Positions 1 to 5,070 of a stretch of 5,070 nucleotides of DNA are shown piece by piece (position 1 is the first letter of the stretch; each line of letters starts with the position of its first letter). The stretch is from Lonsdalea quercina subsp. quercina. GTDB taxonomy: Bacteria > Pseudomonadota > Gammaproteobacteria > Enterobacterales > Enterobacteriaceae. The position numbers were made by a program, and so were the translations under genes. Location of the stretch: NCBI RefSeq assembly GCF_000688655.1, contig NZ_JIBO01000003.1:16485-21554 (forward strand), read 5' to 3'. A model generated the notes under the pieces. The model had not been told where the DNA came from and did no database searches. It saw nothing but the letters and a program-made list of their open reading frames with translations.

Positions 1-6
1 GTTTTG

Positions 7-1461
7 ATGAATAAGAGCCATCTTGATACGTTGCTCGATCTCGATAGCCGATATCCCACGCCGTTAGTGTGTGAGGTGCTGGAGAAGGAAGAGAATGCGA
101 CGTTGCTCGACTATGTCGTCAAAGATCCCTTTGGTTGCCACGTTTTTCCTGGCGATATTGAGGATTACCCTTTATCGGCGTTTCATGCAGACATGGATGT
201 GGAAATCGGCAACGCCGAGCAGATCCATCTCTGGGCTTACATTCCAACTTGCCGTTATAAGTGTCATTTTTGCCAGTTTCCCACGGTGATCCTCAACCCG
301 GATTCTGCCAAGGCGGGCGCGCTGTTTAGCGAAGTCGTGGATCTGAACATCAAAGAGGCCCAGCTGTGGCTGAAACATGTCCCGAGCCTTCGCCATACGC
401 CCGTCGGCGAATTCAATATCTTCGGCGGGACGCCCTCGCTGCTGCCGGAAGTCGAATTACGTCGGCTGATGGCGTTTTACAAGGAGAACTTTAACTTTTC
501 CTCCGCTACCTTGCGGTTTGAAGGCGAGCCGGGCAGCCTGCCTGAAAATTATCTCGGTATCTTGAAGGAACTGGGGTTCACCAAGCTGTCATTTGGCGCG
601 CAGTCGTTCAACGATCGCCTTATCCATGCCTGCGGCAGAAGACATACGGCGGCGGAGTGTTTTTCCACGTTGGAAAATGCCAAAGCGATGGGGTACGAGC
701 TGATCACCATCGACCTGATGTATGGGCTGATGGGGCAGAAAGTGGATGACGTCGCCTACGACATGGAGATGGTGAAGAAATACGACCTGTCGCATGTGGT
801 TTGCACCAAGCTGCATATGAAAGAGTTTATGGAAACCCGCAGCGGCGTGTCGGCGAAACGGAAAAACCTCTGGCAGCGCAAATTGATTTCGCTGGGCGAT
901 AACGAAATGCCCAGTTTGGGAAAACAGTACCAGATGCGTGAGCTGGTGGAGAGCTATCTGGCCGATGACTATCTCGAACATCCCACCATGTATTTCCACA
1001 AACGTGATTTGCCGCCGGAGAAATGGAAAAGCCTGATCACCGATCTGGACAAACAATATCCCGAGGTTGCGATAGGGCTGGGCGGCAGCTCCAAGTCTCG
1101 TCGCTCTGAGATGATCAACCTGACGGAGTATGACGAGTACCGCGATGCCTTAAACGCGGGGCGTCTACCGTGTGGCTCGGTCCGGGGGTTCTCCCCGCAT
1201 CAGCAGCGCGTCAATGCCTTCAAGATGGCGTTATCAACGCTGATCCCTGTCGATGATGCGGTCTTCAAAAAACGCTTCGATGGTGAGAGCTTCTTTGACA
1301 ATCCCACCATTTCGGCGGCGTTAACTCACTTGGAAGAAAAAGGGTTAGTGACCGTGGACAACGCGGTGGTCACCCTCTCGCCGGAAGGACGAGTGTTGGT
1401 GGAGGCCATTATCAACACGCAGTTCGAGACATCGAGTCCGACGCCTCTCGGCGTCGGATGA
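7..1461 (+). CDS. Radical SAM enzyme of the HemN/HemW-like type (possible class C methyltransferase or heme-modifying enzyme)
   Basis: The protein has 484 residues from the ATG at 7. A TTG lies just before it at 4 and the frame is open to the window edge, so the true start or ribosome site may lie outside. An N-terminal region of about 70 residues precedes the radical SAM core. The core shows CRYKCHFC (Cys82, Cys86, Cys89; CX3CX2C for the 4Fe-4S cluster), FGGTPSLL (139-146), FEGEPGSL (171-178), SFGAQSFND (195-203), an RRH segment (211-213) and DLMYGLMGQ (236-244). All have counterparts in HemN/HemW proteins. Residues 400-470 look like the C-terminal HemN winged-helix domain. The usual HIPFC before the cluster is YIPTC here (78-82), so the common His is Tyr. 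Known relatives include coproporphyrinogen dehydrogenase, the heme chaperone HemW, ChuW/HutW heme-degrading enzymes and class C methyltransferases. The divergence argues against housekeeping HemN or HemW. The exact reaction is unknown. It is probably co-transcribed with the gene that follows. Confidence 0.85.
   Translation: MNKSHLDTLLDLDSRYPTPLVCEVLEKEENATLLDYVVKDPFGCHVFPGDIEDYPLSAFHADMDVEIGNAEQIHLWAYIPTCRYKCHFCQFPTVILNPDSAKAGALFSEVVDLNIKEAQLWLKHVPSLRHTPVGEFNIFGGTPSLLPEVELRRLMAFYKENFNFSSATLRFEGEPGSLPENYLGILKELGFTKLSFGAQSFNDRLIHACGRRHTAAECFSTLENAKAMGYELITIDLMYGLMGQKVDDVAYDMEMVKKYDLSHVVCTKLHMKEFMETRSGVSAKRKNLWQRKLISLGDNEMPSLGKQYQMRELVESYLADDYLEHPTMYFHKRDLPPEKWKSLITDLDKQYPEVAIGLGGSSKSRRSEMINLTEYDEYRDALNAGRLPCGSVRGFSPHQQRVNAFKMALSTLIPVDDAVFKKRFDGESFFDNPTISAALTHLEEKGLVTVDNAVVTLSPEGRVLVEAIINTQFETSSPTPLGVG
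1437..1458. repeat. Perfect inverted repeat across the 3' end of the radical SAM gene
   Basis: Nine-base arms TCCGACGCC (1437-1445) and GGCGTCGGA (1450-1458) flank a four-base loop TCTC. The stem encodes the last residues (SPTPLGVG) and ends one base before the TGA stop. No T-run follows, so this is not a normal terminator. An RNA hairpin that protects the upstream message or limits expression of the second gene is possible. Confidence 0.75.
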
Positions 1462-1495
1462 GGGATCTCGTAACATACGGAATGTACGCCAAAAA

Positions 1496-1528
1496 ACCGC
1501 CGCCGTTGGTCTCTGCCGTCGGCGCGGT
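1496..1528 (-). terminator. GC-rich hairpin between the two genes, terminator-like on the - strand
   Basis: Arms ACCGC-C-GCCG (1496-1505, one bulged C at 1501) and CGGCGCGGT (1520-1528) form a nine-pair stem with a 14-base loop. Six A bases at 1491-1496 become a T-run after the stem when read on the - strand, which gives terminator form facing left. No - strand gene is visible to use it. On the + strand it is simply a stem just before the ribosome-binding region of the second gene and partly overlaps the upstream TAAGG. Confidence 0.35.
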
Positions 1529-1537
1529 AAGGGCGCA

Positions 1538-1543
1538 TAAGGA
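1538..1543 (+). promoter_or_regulatory. Ribosome-binding site that favours the ATG at 1552
   Basis: TAAGGA lies eight bases before the ATG at 1552. A weaker TAAGG at 1528-1532 would serve the in-frame ATG at 1543, but its first base is in a predicted hairpin. The longer match and free position favour 1552. The two choices differ by three residues. Confidence 0.5.
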
Positions 1544-1551
1544 TGATTGTG

Positions 1552-2355
1552 ATGCAGAATTTCTCTTCTCGTGTATTCAGTTTTTATTACATCGGCATTG
1601 ATACCGAAGCCGGCGTCACCAACGCGCAATTCGAAGCCTTTGTGCGTGACAAAGGCGTTCAGCTGCCGATTTATCCGGGATGGCGTTGGACCTTGTTGCG
1701 CGGGCTGCGCGGCGAACGTACCGATCAATATCTGATGCTGTTCGAAATGAAAAACGCCGAGGCGCGTGACCTATACGTCGATGAAAACGGCAACCCGACG
1801 GCGCTGGCTCAGCAGTTCTGGCAACAGACGCCTGAAGCGCAGGGAATCCTCGAAGTGTGGAAACATTTGGCCACTTTCGCGGAATTGCCGACGTTGTTCA
1901 CCGACTACCGGCTGTTGGCCGAAAACAACAAAAGCACGGTGAAACCTGGCCCCCGCTATCATCAAGGGCCGGGGGAGGAGAGGACCGCGCGAATTATTGG
2001 TATCCATAATCTGGCATTGCGAACGGGGGTCACCCCCGCTGAATTCGAATGCTTTATCGCAGAGAACCATCACCGCATAGAAGACTATCCCGGCTGGAAA
2101 TTTCACCTGCTGAAAGGGGAGCGCGGCAACCGACTGGATCAATACGTTGTCATGATGGAGATTGAGAGCGTGGAGGCATTGACGGTCTTTTATCCGGAAG
2201 CGGATATCGGCACTCAGGAAACCGATAAATTCGCCCAGGCGCATCGCGACACCAAGCAGATGTACGAAGAGTGGAAAAAGCTGGCCTCTTTCTCTGGGTC
2301 ACCGCAGATTTACACGGACTATATTTCCGTCGCAGAATGCGGGACGTGTGACTAG
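1552..2355 (+). CDS. Tandem-duplicated protein, probable dimeric alpha/beta-barrel fold, partner of the radical SAM gene
   Basis: The protein has 267 residues from the ATG at 1552 (270 if the ATG at 1543 is used). It consists of two homologous halves, about 8-123 and 147-262. They share GVTxAxFExF, YPGW(R/K), LL(R/K)GxRGxRxDQY, a downstream ExxxxEA, and near the end ExWKxLAxF..P...TDY...AE. Over an ungapped stretch of 51 residues (21-71 against 159-209) I count 23 identities. Each half looks like a ferredoxin-like alpha+beta domain of the ABM/EthD/NIPSNAP type. That class includes heme-degrading IsdG and quinone or antibiotic monooxygenases, but the family here is an inference from pattern only. 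A linker rich in Pro, Gly and Lys (about 124-146) joins the halves. The C-terminus ends with a CGTC pair (Cys263, Cys266). No signal peptide or membrane segment is seen, so it is probably cytosolic. It follows the radical SAM gene after about 90 bases on the same strand and is closed by the terminator at 2434. No specific function can be assigned. Confidence 0.85.
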   Translation: MQNFSSRVFSFYYIGIDTEAGVTNAQFEAFVRDKGVQLPIYPGWRWTLLRGLRGERTDQYLMLFEMKNAEARDLYVDENGNPTALAQQFWQQTPEAQGILEVWKHLATFAELPTLFTDYRLLAENNKSTVKPGPRYHQGPGEERTARIIGIHNLALRTGVTPAEFECFIAENHHRIEDYPGWKFHLLKGERGNRLDQYVVMMEIESVEALTVFYPEADIGTQETDKFAQAHRDTKQMYEEWKKLASFSGSPQIYTDYISVAECGTCD

Positions 2356-2360
2356 CGCTC

Positions 2361-2408
2361 ATGCTCGTTAAGCATCGCTATGATGCAGGCGTATTGCGTC
2401 GATGCATC
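2361..2408 (+). other. Overlapping small inverted repeats in the 3' untranslated region
   Basis: Three short stems share bases and exclude one another: ATGCT/AGCAT (2361-2365, 2371-2375), GCATC/GATGC (2372-2376, 2382-2386) and GATGCA/TGCATC (2382-2387, 2403-2408). They lie between the stop codon of the second gene and the terminator. They may only be folding noise in a 3' tail; a 3'-derived small RNA is a remote possibility. Confidence 0.3.
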
Positions 2409-2433
2409 CCAAGATAAAGAAGGTAAACCCGAT

Positions 2434-2464
2434 AGCCCTGAACCCTTTGTTCAGGGCTTTTATT
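2434..2464 (+). terminator. Strong Rho-independent terminator of the two-gene unit
   Basis: A perfect ten-pair stem, AGCCCTGAAC (2434-2443) with GTTCAGGGCT (2449-2458), has a five-base loop and is followed by TTTATT. The T-run is on the + strand side only, so it serves the genes on the left and not the convergent - strand gene. Confidence 0.9.
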
Positions 2465-2553
2465 GCTGTTTACGGCGTATTCGACCTGCTCCACTGATCT
2501 CCGCTTCAGAACCGCACAGACGTGCCGGGGCTTCGCTCACAGGGTCTAGTTCC

Positions 2554-2594
2554 GCGATGTTGTAGTCTTACACAGCAGACTGACTACAAATCGC
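2554..2594. repeat. Long inverted repeat across the stop codon of the exported-protein gene
   Basis: Arms GCGAT-G-TTGTAGTC (2554-2567, one bulged G at 2559) and GACTACAAATCGC (2582-2594) form thirteen pairs around a 14-base loop. The TAG stop of the - strand gene (2584-2586) is inside one arm. Inside, AGTCT/AGACT can form an alternative stem. No T-run follows on either strand, so a 3'-end stabilising or processing hairpin, or a Rho-dependent end, is more likely than an intrinsic terminator. Confidence 0.65.
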
Positions 2595-3045
2595 CATAGT
2601 TGAAGGTAACGGATTCCTTGCCGGCAGGTTGCAGCGTAGAGCGAGGTTTCCCGGTCAGCTCATGACGAATTTGTATTTGCGCACCGATTGAGAAAATTTG
2701 GTTATCAAATGCCGCAGTGGAACCGGTGGCGCCAGCCTTTGCCGGAACACAACTTGCTGCCGAAGCTTGATAAGGGTTGAAGTAGCACAGCTGCACGTTA
2801 TCACTATACGCTGCGGGGAATTTTGTCGTTTGGTAACTAACGGAAAGTAACCTCTTGGTTACGATCAGATTGCCCTTGGGAAAATCAGCGGAATAGACGT
2901 GGAAGGCGCTGAACGAGGTGGACGGAACGCCACTTGACGGAACGTACTGCGGATAAGGTGTTGATGATTTCGTGATTACGCCAGCCGAGGCCAACAGTGG
3001 GAAAGCGGCCGTCAAAAAACAGCAAGCCAATAGTTTTGATTTCAT
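2584..3045 (-). CDS. Small exported (periplasmic) protein, FlhE-like
   Basis: The protein has 153 residues. The ATG at 3045 was chosen because a Sec signal peptide starts there: MKSK, then a hydrophobic stretch, then a cleavage site after ALA-like ASA (about residue 21, before GVITK). A purine-rich AGAGGA lies just before it. An upstream in-frame ATG would add 22 polar residues in front of the signal and is unlikely. The mature part is about 132 residues with two cysteines (Cys87 in VQLCYF and Cys99 in ASCV) that could form a disulfide. The order Y-x9-12-V-x-LC, second Cys, GSTAAF (108-113), a Gly, LxP, and a final VTFNY (146-150) matches what I recall of the flagellar accessory protein FlhE, which ends in VIVNYR. 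FlhE is a periplasmic protein normally encoded beside flhBA; no flagellar gene is present here. The resemblance is distant and judged by eye. A secreted protein of unknown function is the safe reading. It has its own candidate promoter and is convergent with the unit on the left. Confidence 0.8.
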   Translation of the reverse strand: MKSKLLACCFLTAAFPLLASAGVITKSSTPYPQYVPSSGVPSTSFSAFHVYSADFPKGNLIVTKRLLSVSYQTTKFPAAYSDNVQLCYFNPYQASAASCVPAKAGATGSTAAFDNQIFSIGAQIQIRHELTGKPRSTLQPAGKESVTFNYGDL

Positions 3046-3048
3046 AGA

Positions 3049-3054
3049 TCCTCT
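3049..3054 (-). promoter_or_regulatory. Ribosome-binding site of the exported-protein gene
   Basis: AGAGGA on the - strand ends three bases before the ATG at 3045 (four bases if GAGG is taken as the core). Spacing is short but no better site serves an upstream start, and it places the start exactly at the signal peptide. Confidence 0.55.
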
Positions 3055-3082
3055 TTTGATTAATGATAGGTGCGGAAGATTT

Positions 3083-3111
3083 AATATCTTGGTTTTTTTC
3101 GATGATTGCAA
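3083..3111 (-). promoter_or_regulatory. Candidate sigma70 promoter of the exported-protein gene
   Basis: On the - strand, TTGCAA (3106-3111) and GATATT (3083-3088) are separated by 17 bases. Each box matches four of six consensus bases. The site lies in AT-rich DNA about 40 bases before the start codon. It is only a candidate, since AT-rich DNA gives such matches by chance. Confidence 0.35.
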
Positions 3112-3127
3112 ATAGCTATCTCATTGA

Positions 3128-3144
3128 AAATAATATAATTATTT
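3128..3144. repeat. AT-rich palindrome upstream of the exported-protein gene
   Basis: AAATAAT (3128-3134) and ATTATTT (3138-3144) are perfect seven-base arms around ATA. It lies just upstream of the candidate promoter at 3083-3111, where an activator or nucleoid protein could bind. The low complexity means it may also be chance. Confidence 0.4.
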
Positions 3145-3431
3145 CGCCCGTCAGATTTTGTCGGCTTATATAAGAGGGCGAAAACCTTCTGCTGAACAAA
3201 CCGTTGTCGAGGAAGGGGTTAATCGACCAGAGGCTCTCGATGGATACCGTGTCTCCGTGTTGGCGAACGGTGCCATGACGAAGAGACGTAGCTTCTTATT
3301 ACAATATGAGTAGTGGGGAAACCGTGACGATTAAGGTGCCGCATTCATGTCACGTAAGTGATTGCGATAGAGGTTTTTTTCTCTTTTTTCTTGGGGATAA
3401 CCTGGGTTGTTTTGACCCCGCTAGTCGCCCC

Positions 3432-3450
3432 AAACGGCTCCTGCCGTTTT
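3432..3450 (+). terminator. Weak terminator-like hairpin before the yafD promoter
   Basis: AAACGGC (3432-3438) pairs with GCCGTTT (3443-3449) around the loop TCCT, and the stem ends in a run of four T. Placed just upstream of the yafD promoter, it could stop read-through from the left, or be the relic terminator of a gene that has been lost. The T-run is short. Confidence 0.35.
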
Positions 3451-3461
3451 CCAATCTGCTG

Positions 3462-3490
3462 TTGAAACTCACCGACAAAGCCCCTATAAC
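3462..3490 (+). promoter_or_regulatory. Probable sigma70 promoter of yafD
   Basis: TTGAAA (3462-3467) and TATAAC (3485-3490) each match five of six consensus bases, with the ideal 17-base spacing. Transcription would begin near 3497 and leave a leader of roughly 55 bases before the yafD start. Confidence 0.6.
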
Positions 3491-3552
3491 TGGACTATCA
3501 CTATTGCAGTAAGCAGTAGCTGACACTCTGTCATCTTGATAGCAGGCGAGAC

Positions 3553-4338
3553 GTGCGAAAGAAAACTTATGCCATGAGATATGTTGCCGGGCAGCCTGTG
3601 GAGAGAATTTTCCCCCCGGTGGTGATGCATTATGCCGGGCAGCCGGAGTTGTCCGGTCCGTTGCCTTTAGAGGACGGCGTTTTACGTTTACTGGTCTGGA
3701 ACATTTTCAAACAACAGCGGATGGACTGGCTGTCGGTGCTGAAGGGCTTCGGCAATAACGCTCAACTCATGTTACTGCAGGAAGCGCAGAGTTCGCCGGA
3801 GTTAATTCAGTTCGCCACTTCCCACTATCCTGCCGCCGATCAGGTTCCCGCATTTTCCCTTCCGCTGCACCCGTCGGGTGTGATGACGCTCTCTGCCGCG
3901 CAACCAATGTACTGCTGCCCGTTGCGTGAGCGTGAGCCGTTGCTTCGGCTGTCTAAATCCGCCCTGGTGACGATCTATCGTCTGCACGACGGACGTTCGT
4001 TAATGGTCGTTAACATCCACGCGGTGAATTTCAGCTTCGGCGTTGAGGTCTATACCAAGCAGCTACAGGCAATCGGGGATCATCTAAACCACCACCGTGG
4101 ACCGGTAATTATGGCGGGGGATTTTAACGCATGGAGTCAGCCGAGAAGCAACGCTTTGTACCGTTTTGCCGGGGTGATGGGACTAAAAGAAGTGACATTT
4201 AGCCACGATCAGCGGCGCAGAGCGTTCGGCCGTCCTCTGGACTTTGTTTTCTATCGCGAGCTGAACGTTGCACACGCTTCGGTACTGGTCACAGACGCTT
4301 CCGATCACAATCCGCTGCGGGTGGAATTTAGCCTGTAA
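3553..4338 (+). CDS. yafD: YafD, endonuclease/exonuclease/phosphatase family protein
   Basis: The protein has 261 residues from a GTG start, close to the roughly 266 of E. coli YafD. Long stretches are the same as I recall for that protein, including the start ([14 protein letters not shown]), the [10 protein letters not shown] segment, CCPLREREP, and [15 protein letters not shown]. The metal-dependent phosphoesterase fold is intact: VWN (Asn50), LLQEA (Glu77), NIHAVN (His156), GDFNAW (Asp190, Asn192), LDFVF (Asp230) and SDHNPL (Asp251, His252). The physiological substrate is not established. In Salmonella Enteritidis, yafD has been linked to survival in egg albumen (from memory). No signal peptide is seen. 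GTG is supported by the match to E. coli; the ribosome site AGGCGAG just before it is weak. It has its own promoter and converges on mltD. The methyltransferase gene yafE that follows it in E. coli is absent. Confidence 0.97.
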   Translation: MRKKTYAMRYVAGQPVERIFPPVVMHYAGQPELSGPLPLEDGVLRLLVWNIFKQQRMDWLSVLKGFGNNAQLMLLQEAQSSPELIQFATSHYPAADQVPAFSLPLHPSGVMTLSAAQPMYCCPLREREPLLRLSKSALVTIYRLHDGRSLMVVNIHAVNFSFGVEVYTKQLQAIGDHLNHHRGPVIMAGDFNAWSQPRSNALYRFAGVMGLKEVTFSHDQRRRAFGRPLDFVFYRELNVAHASVLVTDASDHNPLRVEFSL

Positions 4339-4458
4339 TCACTTGGGATGATGGCTTATCGCCACGACGCCGTATCCCGTTAGGTGCCTGCCTCTTGGAG
4401 TGAGCGCCGCTCGTTCCCTCCTCTCACCACCCAGTTTCTGTCACGGTATTACGCCCAT

Positions 4459-4481
4459 AAAAAAACCTCTCCTAAGAGAGG
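4459..4481 (-). terminator. Terminator of mltD, possibly bidirectional
   Basis: On the - strand, CCTCTC (4476-4481) and GAGAGG (4466-4471) form a six-pair stem with a four-base loop, followed by seven T (4459-4465). This is a clear terminator about 20 bases after the mltD stop. On the + strand the stem is followed by CTTTGGTTTT (4482-4491), so it may also stop transcription from yafD less efficiently. Confidence 0.85.
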
Positions 4482-4501
4482 CTTTGGTTTTACGTGGCCG
4501 A

Positions 4502-5070
4502 TCAGGAATCGGGAGTCTGTTTTTTGCTGACGAACAAGGTCAGTTTGTCACCCGGCTGGATATTGGCCTTTTTGTTAATGACCGTATTCCAGCGCATCAC
4601 ATCTGCAATGTCGACGCCGTGACGCTTGGCGATACTTGCCAGCGAGTCACCTTTACGAACATGGTAGATGATCGAACCACTTTTACTACTGGCATCAGAC
4701 CCTGCCGTGGCGAAAGAGGCTTTCGCGACCTGAAGCGTCTGACCTGCTTTCACCGTGTGACCACGAAGGTTGTTCCAGTTTTGCAGGTCTTTGGTGCTGA
4801 CATTGAGCCGTTTGGCAATGGCCGATAGCGTATCGCCAGTACGGACTTTATATTCAGAACCCCGGGTTGTTTGTGCCAGACGCGTCGGCTGAACCGCCGC
4901 AATATCTACTTCTGCCAGCGAGTCTTTCAACTGCTCGACATGTGCCTTCGGTACCATAATGTAATGCGGCCCGTTGGGCGCTGTCACATTCTGTTTATAA
5001 CCCGTATTGTAGCTTTTCAATTTTGTGACGGGTAAACCGGCTAGCTCAGCGGCTTGGGTCAGCTGCATTT
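4502..5070 (-). CDS. mltD: MltD, membrane-bound lytic murein transglycosylase D (C-terminal part, 5' end outside the window)
   Basis: About 189 codons are present; the frame is open at the right edge, and the ATG at 5068 is internal. MltD cleaves the glycan strands of peptidoglycan and is anchored in the outer membrane as a lipoprotein. The catalytic SLT domain is mostly beyond the window. Visible are the linker after it (LTQAAELAGLPVTKLKSYN, PHYIMVP) and two LysM peptidoglycan-binding repeats. The first spans 4727-4852 (YKVRTGDTLSAIAKRLNV to LQV) and the second 4529-4666 (YHVRKGDSLASIAKRHGV to LFV). Both carry the GD(T/S)L..IAKR core and an N-W or W-N pair. A Ser/Ala-rich linker separates them. 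The two-LysM layout and convergent position beside yafD agree with E. coli mltD. The end is intact, with a TGA stop and a terminator. Confidence 0.95.
   Translation of the reverse strand, partial: MQLTQAAELAGLPVTKLKSYNTGYKQNVTAPNGPHYIMVPKAHVEQLKDSLAEVDIAAVQPTRLAQTTRGSEYKVRTGDTLSAIAKRLNVSTKDLQNWNNLRGHTVKAGQTLQVAKASFATAGSDASSKSGSIIYHVRKGDSLASIAKRHGVDIADVMRWNTVINKKANIQPGDKLTLFVSKKQTPDS

Larger units (their letters stand above)
3112..3552. other. Intergenic stretch without a convincing gene
   Basis: About 440 bases separate the divergent exported-protein gene and yafD. The left end is AT-rich and holds a palindrome. The stretch also contains a weak hairpin and the yafD promoter, listed separately. 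Open frames here are short, lack ribosome sites and show no recognisable protein. I see no remnant of the LysR-type regulator yafC that sits beside yafD in E. coli, and no tRNA or rRNA. Confidence 0.6.

Noticed and set aside
589..1056. A 155-codon frame antisense to the radical SAM gene
   Set aside because: The protein is rich in His, Gln and Phe, as expected of an antisense shadow, and the + strand gene has clear motifs.
1771..2244. A 157-codon frame antisense to the barrel gene
   Set aside because: The + strand protein shows internal homologous repeats, so the antisense frame is a shadow.
2380..2565. A 61-codon open frame on the + strand
   Set aside because: It runs through the strong terminator at 2434-2464 and has no ribosome site.
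3240..3278. A 12-codon frame (MDTVSPCWRTVP) with a purine-rich sequence before it, considered as a leader peptide
   Set aside because: There is no regulated gene directly after it and no attenuator structure beside it.
3306..3512. A 68-codon open frame on the + strand
   Set aside because: It has no ribosome-binding site, contains low-complexity FFLFFL, overlaps the yafD promoter and the weak hairpin, and resembles nothing I know.
4400..4828. A 142-codon open frame on the + strand
   Set aside because: It lies mostly antisense to mltD and passes through the mltD terminator; it is a shadow of the real gene.
1..5070. CRISPR array, tRNA, rRNA, transposase or integrase
   Set aside because: No regularly spaced repeats, cloverleaf, rRNA sequence or recombinase motifs were seen on either strand. 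In E. coli an rRNA operon is close to yafD, but none is inside this window.

Overview
The window looks like the chromosome of a member of the order Enterobacterales. The right third is a familiar backbone: yafD (endonuclease/exonuclease/phosphatase family) on the + strand converges on the 3' part of mltD (lytic murein transglycosylase D, two LysM repeats) on the - strand. Both proteins are recognisable from their E. coli relatives. The base composition appears close to balanced (judged by eye) and would fit a genus such as Pectobacterium, Dickeya or Brenneria, but nothing here fixes the genus.

Left part (1-2464): a probable two-gene transcription unit on the + strand. The first gene is a radical SAM enzyme of the HemN/HemW/class C methyltransferase type with a CX3CX2C cluster motif. 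The second is a 267-residue protein made of two clearly homologous halves that look like a tandem alpha/beta-barrel (ABM/EthD/NIPSNAP-type) fold. The gap between them is rich in inverted repeats. The unit ends at a strong Rho-independent terminator. No promoter is visible before gene 1, so the unit may begin upstream of the window. I cannot name its pathway. Modification or breakdown of a small molecule or tetrapyrrole is the most reasonable inference.

Middle (2465-3552): a - strand gene for a small exported protein with a clear signal peptide. Its two-cysteine and C-terminal NY pattern resembles the flagellar accessory protein FlhE. It has its own candidate promoter and a long hairpin across its stop codon. 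To its right lie about 440 bases without a convincing gene. That stretch holds an AT-rich palindrome, a weak terminator-like hairpin and a good sigma70-type promoter for yafD.

Right part (3553-5070): yafD, a short convergent gap with a terminator facing mltD, and partial mltD running off the right edge. In E. coli, from memory, yafE lies between yafD and mltD, and dkgB-yafC lies before yafD. Neither arrangement is present here, so the flanks of yafD appear to be a site of gene turnover that has received the accessory genes on the left.
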